A stretch of 15,561 bases of DNA. Source: Baffinella frigidus (taxonomy: Eukaryota; Cryptophyceae; Cryptomonadales; Baffinellaceae). The notes under the pieces were generated by a model that was not told the DNA's origin, made no database searches, and saw only the letters and a program-made list of their open reading frames with translations. Location of the stretch: contig MU646387.1 in NCBI GenBank assembly GCA_026770585.1, forward strand, positions 62,145 to 77,705, in the 5' to 3' direction. Positions 9,523 through 13,745 of the stretch are shown piece after piece; the stretch's first letter is position 1; each line of letters begins with the position of its first letter. The position numbers and the translations under genes were made by a program.

Positions 9523-11756
9523 AGTGAGAAAGAGCGCGCGCGCGCGCGCGCGAGGGAGGGAGGGAGGGAGGGAGGGAGGGAGGGAGGGAGAGAGAGAGAG
9601 CCTACAGGCAGGAAATCACCGACGAGGACAGCCAGGTCCTCCACCGCCCCTTCCGCTCCAATCCGTTGGACCCTCGTATGCAGGGTTCTGAACCCCGAAT
9701 CCCAAAACTATACACCATAGACCCTACACCCGAAACCCTGAACCCTGAAAACCCTCAACCCTAAACCCTAAACCCTAAACCCTAAAACCCTGAAACCTAA
9801 ACCCAAGACCCTAAACCCTAAACCCTAAACCCTAAATCCTTAAACCTCAACCCTAGACCCTAAACCCTGAACCCTGAACCCCTGGACCCTAAACACTAAA
9901 CCCTAAACCCTAAACCCTAAAACCTTAACCCCACCCCCGCAGGTGCACGGCCCGGCGCTGACCGAAGAGGAACTCAAGTACTTTAAGGTCCTCAAACCCC
10001 CTAAACCCTACACCCTGCACCCGCAACCCTACACCCGAAATCCTGCACCCGAAACTCTACACCCTGCACCCTGCACCCTGCACCCTGCACCCTGCACCCT
10101 GCACCCTGCATCCTGCACCTTACGCCCTAGACCCTACAACCTACACCCTACACCCTACACCCTACACCCTACACCTCACACCCTACGCCCTACACCCTAA
10201 ACCCTACACCCCACACCCTACACTCTACACTCTACACCCTACACCCTACACCCTGCAACCTACACCCTGCAACCTACACCCTACCCTCTAATCTTCTTCG
10301 TTTTCTCTTCTTTGTTACCCTCAAAGCCTTGTGAAACATGATCAACTACTACCTCATACCGCGTATCCCCGAACCCTAAACCCAACGGGCAACCCTAAAC
10401 GGCAAACTGTAAACCAGGTGAACCCCGAGGTGATGGGGCGGTTATACCGCGATCTCATCATCCCTAAACCCCAAACCCTACACCCCAAACCCTCCCACGC
10501 CAGGCCACAAGTGAGAATTTGCCTCAAGTACCAGGAAACACTTCCTGTTGGAGGGAACCTCAACTTGAGGCTCCCTCCCTTTGGAGGAACTTGAGGCTCC
10601 CTCCCTTTGGAGGCAGCCTCGGCAGGGAGCCTCAACCTTACAGGGGTACCTCGCTCTTTAGAAACCGCCCCCCCCCAGGACCCTACAGTAGGCCTATGCG
10701 TAGGGCCCTACGGTGGTCCCAGGGGGGTGGGCGTTTTCGTACGAGCGAGGTACCTCTGTACAGTCTGATTTGTGACCCGGCGTGGGCAGGTGGACCTTTC
10801 GAGTAACCCCTGTACTACGCTAGACCTGAGGGTGGTCAATTGCAAAAGTCAACTCTCCAGTGCCGCGAGGTCAACTTTTGGAAGAAAACACGGTTTCCCG
10901 TGTTTTCTGCATTTGAGTTGACTTTTGATTGCTCCCGGTCACGTCTAAAGTAGACCCTGACAACCAGGTGAACCCCGAGGTGGTGGGGCAGTCTCTTTCT
11001 AACAGCCAACTTGCCCCGAGGAAGTTGGCGTAGGCCTTTTTCTAGTACGAACGTGTTCACGTAACACCCAGATTCTGGGTGCAATGAAAGATTCGTAATC
11101 CACCTAGTAGGCGGTAAACCCTAAACCCTCACCCCTGGCAGGTGAACCCTGAGGTGGTGGCGCGGCTGTACCGCGACCTCATCACATCCCTTACCCCTAA
11201 ATCTTAAACCCTAGACACTGAACACTAAAACCTAAACCCTAAACCCTAAACCCTAAACTCCAAACCCTACACCCCAAAGCCTGCACCCCAAACCCTATCC
11301 CCTAAGTGGCGAGGCGGTCAAATTTGACCGTCAAGAGGTCCTAGGCAGGTCCTAGGGCCCTACGATAGGGCGTATGAGCCTACTCGCCACTCAACGGATA
11401 CCCCAAATCCTAAACCATAACCCCTCAACCCTCAACCCTAAACCTTGACAGGTGAACCCGGAAGTCACGGGGCGGCTGTACCGGGACCTCATCATCCCGC
11501 TCACTACAAGTCTCTATGTGAAAGACAACTTGCCCTGCGGATGTTGACTTGGACCTTTTTCTGGTTCAAACTTGGTCACGTTACACGCCGATTCTAGGTG
11601 CAATAAAATATTCGCAATCCACCTAGTAGGCGGTAAACCCTAAACCCTAAACCATCACAGGTGAACCCGGAGGTGATGGGGCGGCTGTACCGCGACATGA
11701 TCATCCCGCTGACGAAAGAGGTCGAGGTCGACTACCTCATGCAGCGCGCGTCCTAG
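4001..11756 (+). CDS. Chorismate mutase (AroQ, fungal/plant type), split over about ten exons
   Basis: Converts chorismate to prephenate, committing shikimate-pathway carbon to Phe and Tyr. Joined exons: 4001-4063, 4200-4286, 4466-4639, 6308-6379, 6956-7012, 8045-8135, 8783-8823, 9120-9197, 9943-9987, 11661-11756. This gives 804 nt, 267 residues, close to the yeast ARO7 enzyme (256 aa). Residues known to matter in yeast are kept: the N-terminal Arg (IRATL, Arg15), Arg156 in LSKRIHYG, Lys167 in FVAESKF, a Glu in TNSEVEE, and Thr254/Glu258 in PLTKEVEVDYL. The allosteric Trp site keeps Arg74-Arg75 (HSRARRY) and Gly-Ser in YGSAAV, but the yeast Thr is Val. Every junction is GT/AG and in phase. 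The ATG at 4001 matches the yeast N-terminus; an upstream targeting exon is possible. No transcript data. Confidence 0.88.
4200..4286 (+). CDS. Chorismate mutase exon 2
   Basis: 29 codons starting EDTILFHLIERAQF, directly alignable with EDSIIFKFIERSHF of yeast. It follows the acceptor tgcgcag and precedes the donor gttctc at 4287. A later donor at 4341 (gtacca) is possible but would add residues atypical of the family. Confidence 0.85.
4466..4639 (+). CDS. Chorismate mutase exon 3
   Basis: 58 codons, the largest exon, containing GSYAQHLLKETETIHSRARR and the YTSPDEKPF segment typical of the family, ending ENMKYLQ. The acceptor is gcggcag and the donor gtgtgc. The last 14 codons and the start of the intron are repeated downstream at 4774-4835 and, in shorter form, at 5109-5137 and 5462-5502. 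Confidence 0.88.
4651..4773 (+). mobile_element. TAGCTCTGCC-family element, copy 1
   Basis: Shares, in order, the marker phrases TTTGGTG, GCCCGGGCT, AAAGTTGACGGATT, ACATGTCAACTT, GAATAGTCGGTCA and GAGTGAGGCAG with copies at 5317-5452 and (reversed) 5578-5713. It lies precisely between the exon 3 donor and the first exon 3 echo. Confidence 0.75.
4774..4835 (+). repeat. Echo of chorismate mutase exon 3 3' edge and donor
   Basis: Reads LPPLIIPEKIKYLQ followed by gtatgccatctcgca; the parent is LPPLIVPENMKYLQ followed by gtgtgctatctcgca. The match spans exon and intron, so it is a genomic duplication of the junction and not a retrocopy. Confidence 0.85.
4890..5052. mobile_element. CCTACGGTAGG foldback element
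   Basis: The inner arm GCCTACGGTAGGAGCCCCCC (from 4935) pairs with the stretch ending CCTACCGTAGGC (to 5022). The outer arm CATGCAAAAAGCTAACGCC pairs with GGCATG-side sequence TTGCGTTAGCTGGTGGCATG (to 5052). Related cores (CCTACGNTAGGGC) recur at 10640, 11305, 12217, 12440, 12711 and 13788. Confidence 0.75.
5109..5137 (+). repeat. Second echo of exon 3 3' edge (truncated)
   Basis: GACGCTCCCCCCGCTCATCG, then TCGCGGAGAACATG, matches exon 3 from TLPPL to ENM and then breaks off. It is immediately preceded by a TAGCTCTGCCT terminus and TTGACCGAC (5081-5107), a fragment of the element family. Confidence 0.75.
5184..5290. repeat. TTGACTTTTGA inverted/direct repeat cluster
   Basis: CAAAAACCGC pairs with GCGGTTTTTG (about 5197-5224); the phrase TTGACTTTTGA occurs twice, and CAGAGTGGAGG / CTCTGGCGTGGAAG flank it. 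The same phrase recurs in foldbacks at 10838-10932, 13570 and 14013. Confidence 0.5.
5317..5452 (+). mobile_element. TAGCTCTGCC-family element, copy 2 (full)
   Basis: Begins TAGCTCTCTCTCAG and ends GTGAGGCGGAGCT, so it has short imperfect terminal inverted repeats; the interior carries the family phrases listed for copy 1. Length is about 136 bp and there is no coding capacity. It is followed by the third echo of exon 3. Confidence 0.8.
5462..5502 (+). repeat. Third echo of exon 3 3' edge
   Basis: ACCCCCGCTCATCAGTCCCG, then GAGAAGATGCAGCACCTCCAG: the LPPL...PE...LQ segment with a one-base insertion that breaks the frame and no GT after the final CAG (ATGGG instead). Confidence 0.7.
5578..5713 (-). 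mobile_element. TAGCTCTGCC-family element, copy 3 (reversed)
   Basis: The same element in the opposite orientation: TAGCTCTGCCTCAGTCGGGT at the left, GGTACAAATCCGTCAACT in the middle, and AAATAGACTGAGACA with CGCTAG at the right. The presence of both orientations supports an insertion element and argues against a simple tandem duplication. Confidence 0.8.
6098..6290 (+). repeat. Telomere-like heptamer array: CCCTCAA then CCCGAAA
   Basis: About a dozen CCCTCAA units switch to a block of about ten CCCGAAA units with few intermediates. The C-rich strand is the sense strand of the chorismate mutase gene. The array ends about 15 bp before the exon 4 acceptor (gtgagcag). Confidence 0.95.
6308..6379 (+). 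CDS. Chorismate mutase exon 4
   Basis: 24 codons, SIDVNINPKLYGLYSTKI then INEICK, matching the plant segment SVNIN...IWDxYF. Acceptor gagcag, donor gtccac. The sequence is flanked on both sides by heptamer repeats and lies inside a large inverted repeat. Confidence 0.82.
6388..6450 (+). repeat. Telomere-like heptamer array CCCCAAA
   Basis: About eight imperfect CCCCAAA units just after the exon 4 donor, followed by CCCACATCCC variants. Confidence 0.9.
6614..6685. mobile_element. GCTATCTTA/CCACCCTTA foldback element
   Basis: CGTTTCGCTCGCTATCTTAT pairs with CTTACGATAGCGCGAAACG; GGTGGG pairs with CCACCC internally. A half copy lacking the left arm lies at about 6821-6856 and is followed by the same GTTTCTGATTTCGCAT flank. 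Confidence 0.75.
6686..6893 (+). repeat. Two echoes of the exon 5 acceptor flank
   Basis: The sequence upstream of exon 5, TTCTGATTTCGCATTCGGGG then GGAGCAGGAGG (6929-6960), recurs at about 6686-6722 and 6858-6893, each time ending GGTGAGCAGGA. Each copy carries the AG, so three acceptor-like sites stand in series. Confidence 0.75.
6956..7012 (+). CDS. Chorismate mutase exon 5
   Basis: 19 codons, EGDDGQYGSAAVCDILTLQ, with the GS pair of the Trp-regulatory site. Acceptor gagcag, donor gtcccg. The first two residues depend on which AG is used (gagcag or the next gag). Confidence 0.83.
7029..7134 (+). mobile_element. TAGCTCTGCCT AT-rich element, copy 1
   Basis: Starts TAGCTCTGCCTAATTAAAAC, contains TGTATTTTAGTTGCCCGTTT and ends TTATGGCGAGCACAGTTTTA. 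It lies between exon 5 and its echo. It is related to 7345-7528 and 8550-8622 and shares its outer motif with the 5317 family. Confidence 0.7.
7135..7180 (+). repeat. Echo of chorismate mutase exon 5 and donor
   Basis: TATGGATCCGCAGGTATGTG, then CGTCATCCTCACTCTACAG and gtcggt, matching the parent YGSAAVCDILTLQ and donor. The frame is kept and the changes are Ala to Gly, Val to Met and Asp to Val. Confidence 0.8.
7197..7336. mobile_element. GCTATGTTAGG foldback element
   Basis: The outer arms CGGAAGATTACTGAATCAGT and ACTGGTTCAGTTATAATCCG pair; the inner arms ATGCTATGTTAG and CTAACATAGCAT pair; a further AGGCATGGG / CACCCTAACATGCC tier lies within. It belongs to the same two-tier family as 1401-1553 and 2604-2744. 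Confidence 0.75.
7345..7528. mobile_element. TAGCTCTGCCT AT-rich element, copy 2 (full)
   Basis: The terminal arms TAGCTCTGCCTGAGTAAAAC (from 7346) and GTTTTACTCAGGCAGAGCT (to 7527) are inverted repeats. The interior is a direct duplication of a roughly 57-bp unit containing TGCCCTTTTGT and CTTTTATGGCGA. Confidence 0.8.
7529..8044 (+). other. Intron 5 distal part with broken exon 6 echo and palindromes
   Basis: Holds a broken, rearranged echo of exon 6 (about 7673-7770; GGCGCTGTCAAAGTGGATCC, then GCAAGTTCATCTCACG after an internal repeat of GTGCGTGGCGGG). It also holds a repeated palindromic block TTAACTTGCAAGTTAA (7898-7975) around a short GA run. No independent gene is seen. Confidence 0.6.
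8045..8135 (+). CDS. Chorismate mutase exon 6 (catalytic Arg and Lys)
   Basis: 30 codons plus one base: ALSKRIHYGTFVAESKF, then ISQPEEYTRLIKA. Acceptor tttgcag, donor gttcgc, phase 1. It contains the active-site Arg of SKRIH and Lys of ESKF. The upstream echo is broken; a downstream echo (8236-8315) carries a TAA. Confidence 0.9.
8236..8315 (+). repeat. Echo of exon 6, with stop
   Basis: GATACGGTACGTTCGTGGTG, then GAGTCAAAATTCATCTCGTA and ACCTGAGGAATACACGCGCC. Compared with exon 6 it reads Val for Ala and TAA for CAA, and the junction base context is kept (AAAGCGTGTTCC). Non-coding now. Confidence 0.85.
8550..8622 (+). mobile_element. TAGCTCTGCCT AT-rich element, copy 3 (partial)
   Basis: GCTCTGCCTGAGTAAAACTG followed by CGCCATAAAAGCATTTAGGT and GCCCTTTTGT. 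It matches arm and interior pieces of the copy at 7345-7528 in rearranged order. Confidence 0.6.
8628..8655 (+). repeat. Echo of the exon 7 acceptor flank
   Basis: GCTGACGTGAAGGGTTGTCC recurs before exon 7 as GCTGACGTGAAGGGGTTTCC then TCAG (8759-8782). The upstream copy lacks the AG at the same place. Confidence 0.55.
8783..8823 (+). CDS. Chorismate mutase exon 7 (41-nt microexon)
   Basis: Completes the split Gly codon and reads DRDGIMALLTNSE, matching the yeast DVEGIMKNITNS segment. Acceptor cctcag, donor gtcagc. Flanking exons only align with the family if this short exon is included, which supports it strongly. Confidence 0.85.
8958..9116 (+). repeat. CCCCAAA / CAAAAA / CCCTAAA array before exon 8
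   Basis: CCCCAAA and CCCAAAT units pass into a CAAAAACAAACA stretch and finish with two CCCTAAA units directly abutting CGAAG, the exon 8 acceptor. Confidence 0.9.
9120..9197 (+). CDS. Chorismate mutase exon 8
   Basis: 26 codons, VEERVIKRVQRKATAYGQ then EITDEDSQ; with exon 7 it gives TNSEVEE, containing the catalytic Glu. The acceptor is the end of a CCCTAAA array; the donor is gtctgc, followed at once by a GA microsatellite. Two echoes follow (9329-9372 and 9600-9635). Confidence 0.87.
9203..9600 (+). repeat. GA, GT, CG and GGGA microsatellites between exon 8 echoes
   Basis: A long GA run (9203-9328), then after the first echo alternating GT and GA runs, a CG run (9536-9552) and a GGGA run (9553-9590). 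No gene. All Arg-Glu, Ser-Leu and Cys-Val ORFs here are repeat translations. Confidence 0.95.
9329..9372 (+). repeat. First echo of exon 8 3' edge and donor
   Basis: AAGGCGACTGCATATGGACA, then GGAGATCACTGACGAAGACA and ACCAG with gtgaga. It encodes KATAYGQEITDEDNQ; the parent has Ser for Asn. Other differences are synonymous (GCA/GCC, TAT/TAC, GAA/GAG). Confidence 0.85.
9600..9635 (+). repeat. Second echo of exon 8 3' edge
   Basis: GCCTACAGGCAGGAAATCAC, then CGACGAGGACAGCCAG: AYRQEITDEDSQ, followed in frame by a possible extra exon. Confidence 0.8.
9636..9684 (+). CDS. Possible optional exon or exon 8 extension
   Basis: In frame after the second echo the sequence reads VLHRPFRSNPLDPRMQ and then GGTTCTG. 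Using the GT at 9685 leaves a phase-1 end that does not match the next exon's phase-0 start, so it is probably not joined to 9943 in the simple way. It has coding-like GC composition but no family match. It could be the remnant of the former exon continuation. Confidence 0.25.
9690..9940 (+). repeat. CCCTAAA / CCCTGAA array before exon 9
   Basis: About thirty telomere-like heptamers, mostly CCCTAAA with CCCTGAA and occasional length slips, ending AACCTTAACCCCACCCCCGC at the acceptor AG (9941-9942). Confidence 0.95.
9943..9987 (+). CDS. Chorismate mutase exon 9
   Basis: 15 codons, VHGPALTEEELKYFK, between the acceptor ccgcag and the donor gtcctc, phase 0. This stretch has no close counterpart in yeast, falling in the variable loop before the C-terminal helix. 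It is accepted because both splice sites and phase fit and the coding is clean. Confidence 0.65.
9995..10290 (+). repeat. CCCTGCA and CCCTACA heptamer arrays
   Basis: A block of about nine CCCTGCA units gives way to about twenty CCCTACA units. Each block is nearly homogeneous for its variant. Sense strand C-rich. A pyrimidine-rich tail follows (10280-10320). Confidence 0.95.
10418..10464 (+). repeat. Terminal-exon copy 1 (truncated)
   Basis: After accag it reads VNPEVMGRLYRDLII and then runs straight into CCTAAACCCC, a heptamer repeat. The coding part differs from the intact exon by synonymous changes and Leu for Met. Confidence 0.85.
10552..10635. repeat. GAGGCTCCCTCC tandem/inverted repeat
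   Basis: AACTTGAGGCTCCCTCCCTT then TGGAGG occurs twice in tandem (about 10561-10611) and is followed by CAGGGAGCCTCAACC, its partial inverse. Confidence 0.7.
10640..10760. mobile_element. GGGGTACCTCGCTC foldback element, copy 1
   Basis: Terminal arms ACAGGGGTACCTCGCTC and GAGCGAGGTACCTCTGT; the inner GAAACCGCCCCCCCC pairs with GGGGGGTGGGCG; the core is CCTACAGTAGGCC...GGGCCCTACGG. About 120 bp. Two further full copies at 12217 and 12440. Confidence 0.85.
10838..10932. mobile_element. CAAAAGTCAACTC foldback element
   Basis: The arms GCAAAAGTCAACTC and GAGTTGACTTTTGATTGC pair; inside, GAAAACACGG and CCGTGTTTTC form a second hairpin. The TTGACTTTTGA phrase links it to sequences at 5184, 13570 and 14013. 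Confidence 0.75.
10968..10995 (+). repeat. Terminal-exon copy 2 (short)
   Basis: After accag: VNPEVVG, then the copy breaks at CAGTCTC. It is followed by a roughly 130-bp segment (10998-11125) that recurs at about 11515-11650. Confidence 0.8.
11142..11189 (+). repeat. Terminal-exon copy 3 (truncated)
   Basis: After the acceptor cctggcag: VNPEVVARLYRDLITS, then heptamer repeats to about 11300. Confidence 0.85.
11305..11391. mobile_element. GGTCCTAGGGCCCTACG foldback element, copy 1
   Basis: Short arms AGTGGCGAG and CTCGCCACT; inner CGGTCAAATTTGACCG palindrome; core GGCAGGTCCTAGGGCCCTAC, then GATAGGGCGTATGAGCC. It closely matches 13788-13892 and, reversed, 12711-12814. Confidence 0.8.
11452..11505 (+). 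repeat. Terminal-exon copy 4 (truncated)
   Basis: After ttgacag: VNPEVTGRLYRDLIIPLT, then it diverges at ACTACAAGTC. It is the longest of the incomplete copies. Confidence 0.85.
11661..11756 (+). CDS. Chorismate mutase terminal exon (intact copy)
   Basis: 31 codons and TAG: VNPEVMGRLYRDMIIPLT, then KEVEVDYLMQRAS. It contains the catalytic Thr and Glu of the family's TKEVEVEYLL signature. The acceptor is ccatcacag, after two CCCTAAA units. It is the only one of five acceptor-bearing copies that reaches the signature and a stop. Confidence 0.9.
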   Translation: MNPEVMGRLYRDMIIPLTKEVEVDYLMQRAS

Positions 11757-11763
11757 TCGCTAC

Positions 11764-11821
11764 GAACATTCTAGAACAATCTGGAATGTCCTGGAACAAT
11801 CTAGAATGTTCTGGAACGTTC
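11764..11821. promoter_or_regulatory. Heat-shock-element-like quasi-palindrome after the stop codon
   Basis: Repeated GAACATTCTAGAAC, GGAATGTCCTGGAAC and TCTAGAATGTTC units give alternating GAA/TTC pentamers over about 58 bp and near self-complementarity. It could be a transcribed hairpin near the 3' end, an HSE, or just a foldback remnant; only the pattern is certain. Confidence 0.4.
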
Positions 11822-12080
11822 GTTTCACCGACTGCGTTTCTCCGATATGGTTCACCGGCTGTTACGGGGGTAGATCCACCGAGAGAGGGGGTGTCTCACT
11901 TGACTTACGGGGAATAAAGTACTGAAAAGGAAGCTGCGGTGTGAGGACCTAGTCCAGGATGCGAGGGCATAGTTCAGGACGAGCCGGCAAGAGGCGGCTC
12001 GAGTCGACCTAATGCCATTAGGACGAGCCCGGCTCGTGCCGGCTCGTGATGCCATTTGGTCGACTGTAATTGGGGTAAGC

Positions 12081-12144
12081 GACCTGATCCATCCCGCAGA
12101 CGAAAGAGGTTGAGGTCGACTACCTCATGCACAGCGCATCCTAA
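12081..12144 (+). repeat. Terminal-exon 3' copy with stop
   Basis: GACCTGATCCATCCCGCAGA, then CGAAAGAGGTTGAGGTCGAC and a tail ending TAA. It reads TKEVEVDYLMHSAS and carries a one-base insertion in the ATCATCCCG part that creates a CAG just before ACGAAAGAG. Confidence 0.8.
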
Positions 12145-12216
12145 GCGTCGGTCCCAGTATTGTAAGGCCTGCACATGGTGGCCATGTTGGTGTCGATCCG
12201 TAATACACGCTACATT

Positions 12217-12337
12217 TACAGGGGTACCTCGCTCATAAGAAACCGTCTGCCCTTAGGACCCTACAGTAGGTCTATGCCTAGGGCCCTATGGAGATCCTAG
12301 GGGGGTGGGCGTTTCTTATGAGCGAGGTACCCCTGTA
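12217..12337. mobile_element. GGGGTACCTCGCTC foldback element, copy 2
   Basis: Arms ACAGGGGTACCTCGCTCAT and ATGAGCGAGGTACCCCTGT are perfect inverted repeats over about 25 bp; GAAAC/GTTTC continues the arm. It lies between the two 3' copies of the terminal exon and ends where TACCTCATGCACC begins. Confidence 0.85.
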
Positions 12338-12359
12338 CCTCATGCACCGCGCGTCCTAA
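12336..12359 (+). repeat. Last terminal-exon 3' copy with stop
   Basis: TACCTCATGCACCGCGCGTC, then CTAA: YLMHRAS and stop. The downstream AAGCG is shared with the copy ending at 12144. Confidence 0.8.
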
Positions 12360-12439
12360 GCGTGAAGGCCTTCACGGAAGGGAAGTATCCGGGGTCCCAC
12401 GGAAGGGAAACATCCGATCCGGAGTGAGCCCTCGAGCCC

Positions 12440-12561
12440 TACAGGGGTACCTCGCTCATAAGAAACCGCCCCCCCCTAGGACCCTACAGTGGGCCTATGC
12501 CCAGGGCCCTACGGTGATCCCAGGGGGGTGGGCGTTTTCTTATGAGCCAGGTACCCCTGTA
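12440..12561. mobile_element. GGGGTACCTCGCTC foldback element, copy 3
   Basis: The same arms and core as copies 1 and 2, with one mismatch in the right arm (GAGCCAGG). A partial fourth end, ACAGGGGTTCGTGTACCTCGC, follows at about 12600-12622 (one run interrupted by GT). Confidence 0.85.
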
Positions 12562-12692
12562 CCCTGGGCTACGAACATTACTCGGGGAACTCCTGGAATA
12601 CAGGGGTTCGTGTACCTCGCTTATAGTCCCAGCAATCTGAAAACCGACGCGCCCCCACGCAACGGGGGAAAGTAGGCGGCTTCGTACCCGTA

Positions 12693-12941
12693 ACCTCATC
12701 TCAGATAATGTATCCCTTAAGTGACCAGTAGGCTCATACGCCCTACCGTAGGGCCCCAGGACCTGCCTAGGGCTTCCACGGGCGATTATTCGCCCGTTGG
12801 TCACTTAAGGAATAATGTATTAATTACAGCCTTTCCTGCCAACAAAATTATGTTCACAAATGCTTTACTGTTACTAGTATGATCCAATCGTGTAGTAACT
12901 TGGGTTGCAAGAAAGGATTTAATTGATACATTATCTCAGGT
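12693..12941. mobile_element. Nested foldback element with ACCT...GATAATGTATC arms
   Basis: The outer arm ACCTCATCTCAGATAATGTA at the left pairs with GATACATTATCTCAGGT (12925-12941). Inside it, 12711-12814 is a second foldback (TATCCCTTAAGTGACC and GGTCACTTAAGGAATA) with the CCTACCGTAGGGCCC core. Confidence 0.75.
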
Positions 12942-12996
12942 CAAACCGTCTGGATGGAGACCGCGAGGTCGAGGTCGCGATTTTACTTTCTTTTAC

Positions 12997-13032
12997 TGGC
13001 CTCCTTTCGGCAAAACGAAAGGAGGTCAGTTC
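12997..13032. repeat. Hairpin ACTGGCCTCCTTTCG
   Basis: ACTGGCCTCCTTTCG pairs with CGAAAGGAGGTCAGT around a six-base loop. A similar sequence, GCCTCCTATC...GATAGGAGGC, is at 13657-13693. No protein-coding function. Confidence 0.7.
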
Positions 13033-13259
13033 GAAAAATAGGTTTGTGTCTGAGTGAAATGTATGCTCCTCCTAAAATGGTCAAACTGGCATACGAAGTA
13101 CATGTAACCTAAGGAGGTTTTGGTCGGTCTGGCACTGCTGATACATTTAGCACGAGGATCCGGAGTTTCTACCCGACTGGGCAGTCCTTTACCCTTTACC
13201 CGATTGTCATGAGGTGACTTCAGGATTGGGCATTGACCCGATCGTCATAAGTTGACAAA

Positions 13260-13480
13260 TAAGTTGACAAATATTCTTGTCCGCAAATTGTCCGGGTCCC
13301 CTCTCGTTCTTTGAGGGCTCGGAAACTGGATCGGGATGTGCTGCCGCGACCGCACGGCCATCGTGCGGCGCGGCAGCGTTCTCTCTAGAGCGGTGCTGGA
13401 TGGGGCCCGCATGGGCGGCGCGTGCCGAACGGCGGCGGGCGATCCAGCATAAAAAGTACATGTACGAAGTACCCACACGG
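13260..13480. other. GC-rich stretch with two strong hairpins
   Basis: CTGCCGCG / CGCGGCAG flank CCGCAC...GTGCGG (about 13342-13378), and TGCTGGATGG / GATCCAGCA flank GCCCGC...GCGGGC (about 13395-13450). ORFs on both strands are open but show no recognisable family. A structured RNA or another foldback are both possible. Confidence 0.4.
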
Positions 13481-13612
13481 TGGACTACGAGGGGTTCGTT
13501 GACCCTGGTTTTCAGGGAGTAACGTGACCAAATTGCACTAGAAAATATGTTTCAGTTAATTGCCTGAAGGCAAGTTGACTTTTGATAAAAGGTTCGTAGT
13601 CCACCGTGTTGT
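13470..13612. mobile_element. CACGGTGGACTACGA foldback element
   Basis: ACACGGTGGACTACGA (13476-13491) pairs with TCGTAGTCCACCGTGT (13593-13609). The interior is AT-rich and contains the shared TTGACTTTTGA phrase. Confidence 0.75.
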
Positions 13613-13656
13613 GTGCAAAAATCTTATCAACAATTTCAAAGAACTTTTCAGCGATG

Positions 13657-13693
13657 TCTGGCCTCCTATCATGGATAGGAGGCCAGACATGTT
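13657..13693. repeat. Perfect hairpin TGTCTGGCCTCCTATC
   Basis: TGTCTGGCCTCCTATC is exactly complementary to GATAGGAGGCCAGACA with a five-base loop (ATGGA side). It may be the remaining core of a foldback element. Confidence 0.75.
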
Positions 13694-13745
13694 GTGTAAA
13701 ACTACAGGTGGGCTAAGGGGGTCGCTCAAACTTTGATTCGTCTTG

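Noticed and set aside
8970-9644. Minus-strand Ser-Leu and His-Thr ORFs
   Set aside because: Pure GA/GT microsatellite translation over chorismate mutase exon 8 and its echoes.
10418-11756. Five tandem chorismate mutase genes
   Set aside because: Only the last exon is repeated; upstream exons occur once in usable form, and four of the five terminal copies are truncated.
13277-13522. Plus-strand 81-codon ORF with Cys residues
   Set aside because: No family resemblance, overlaps two strong hairpins and a foldback arm, and the opposite strand is equally open.
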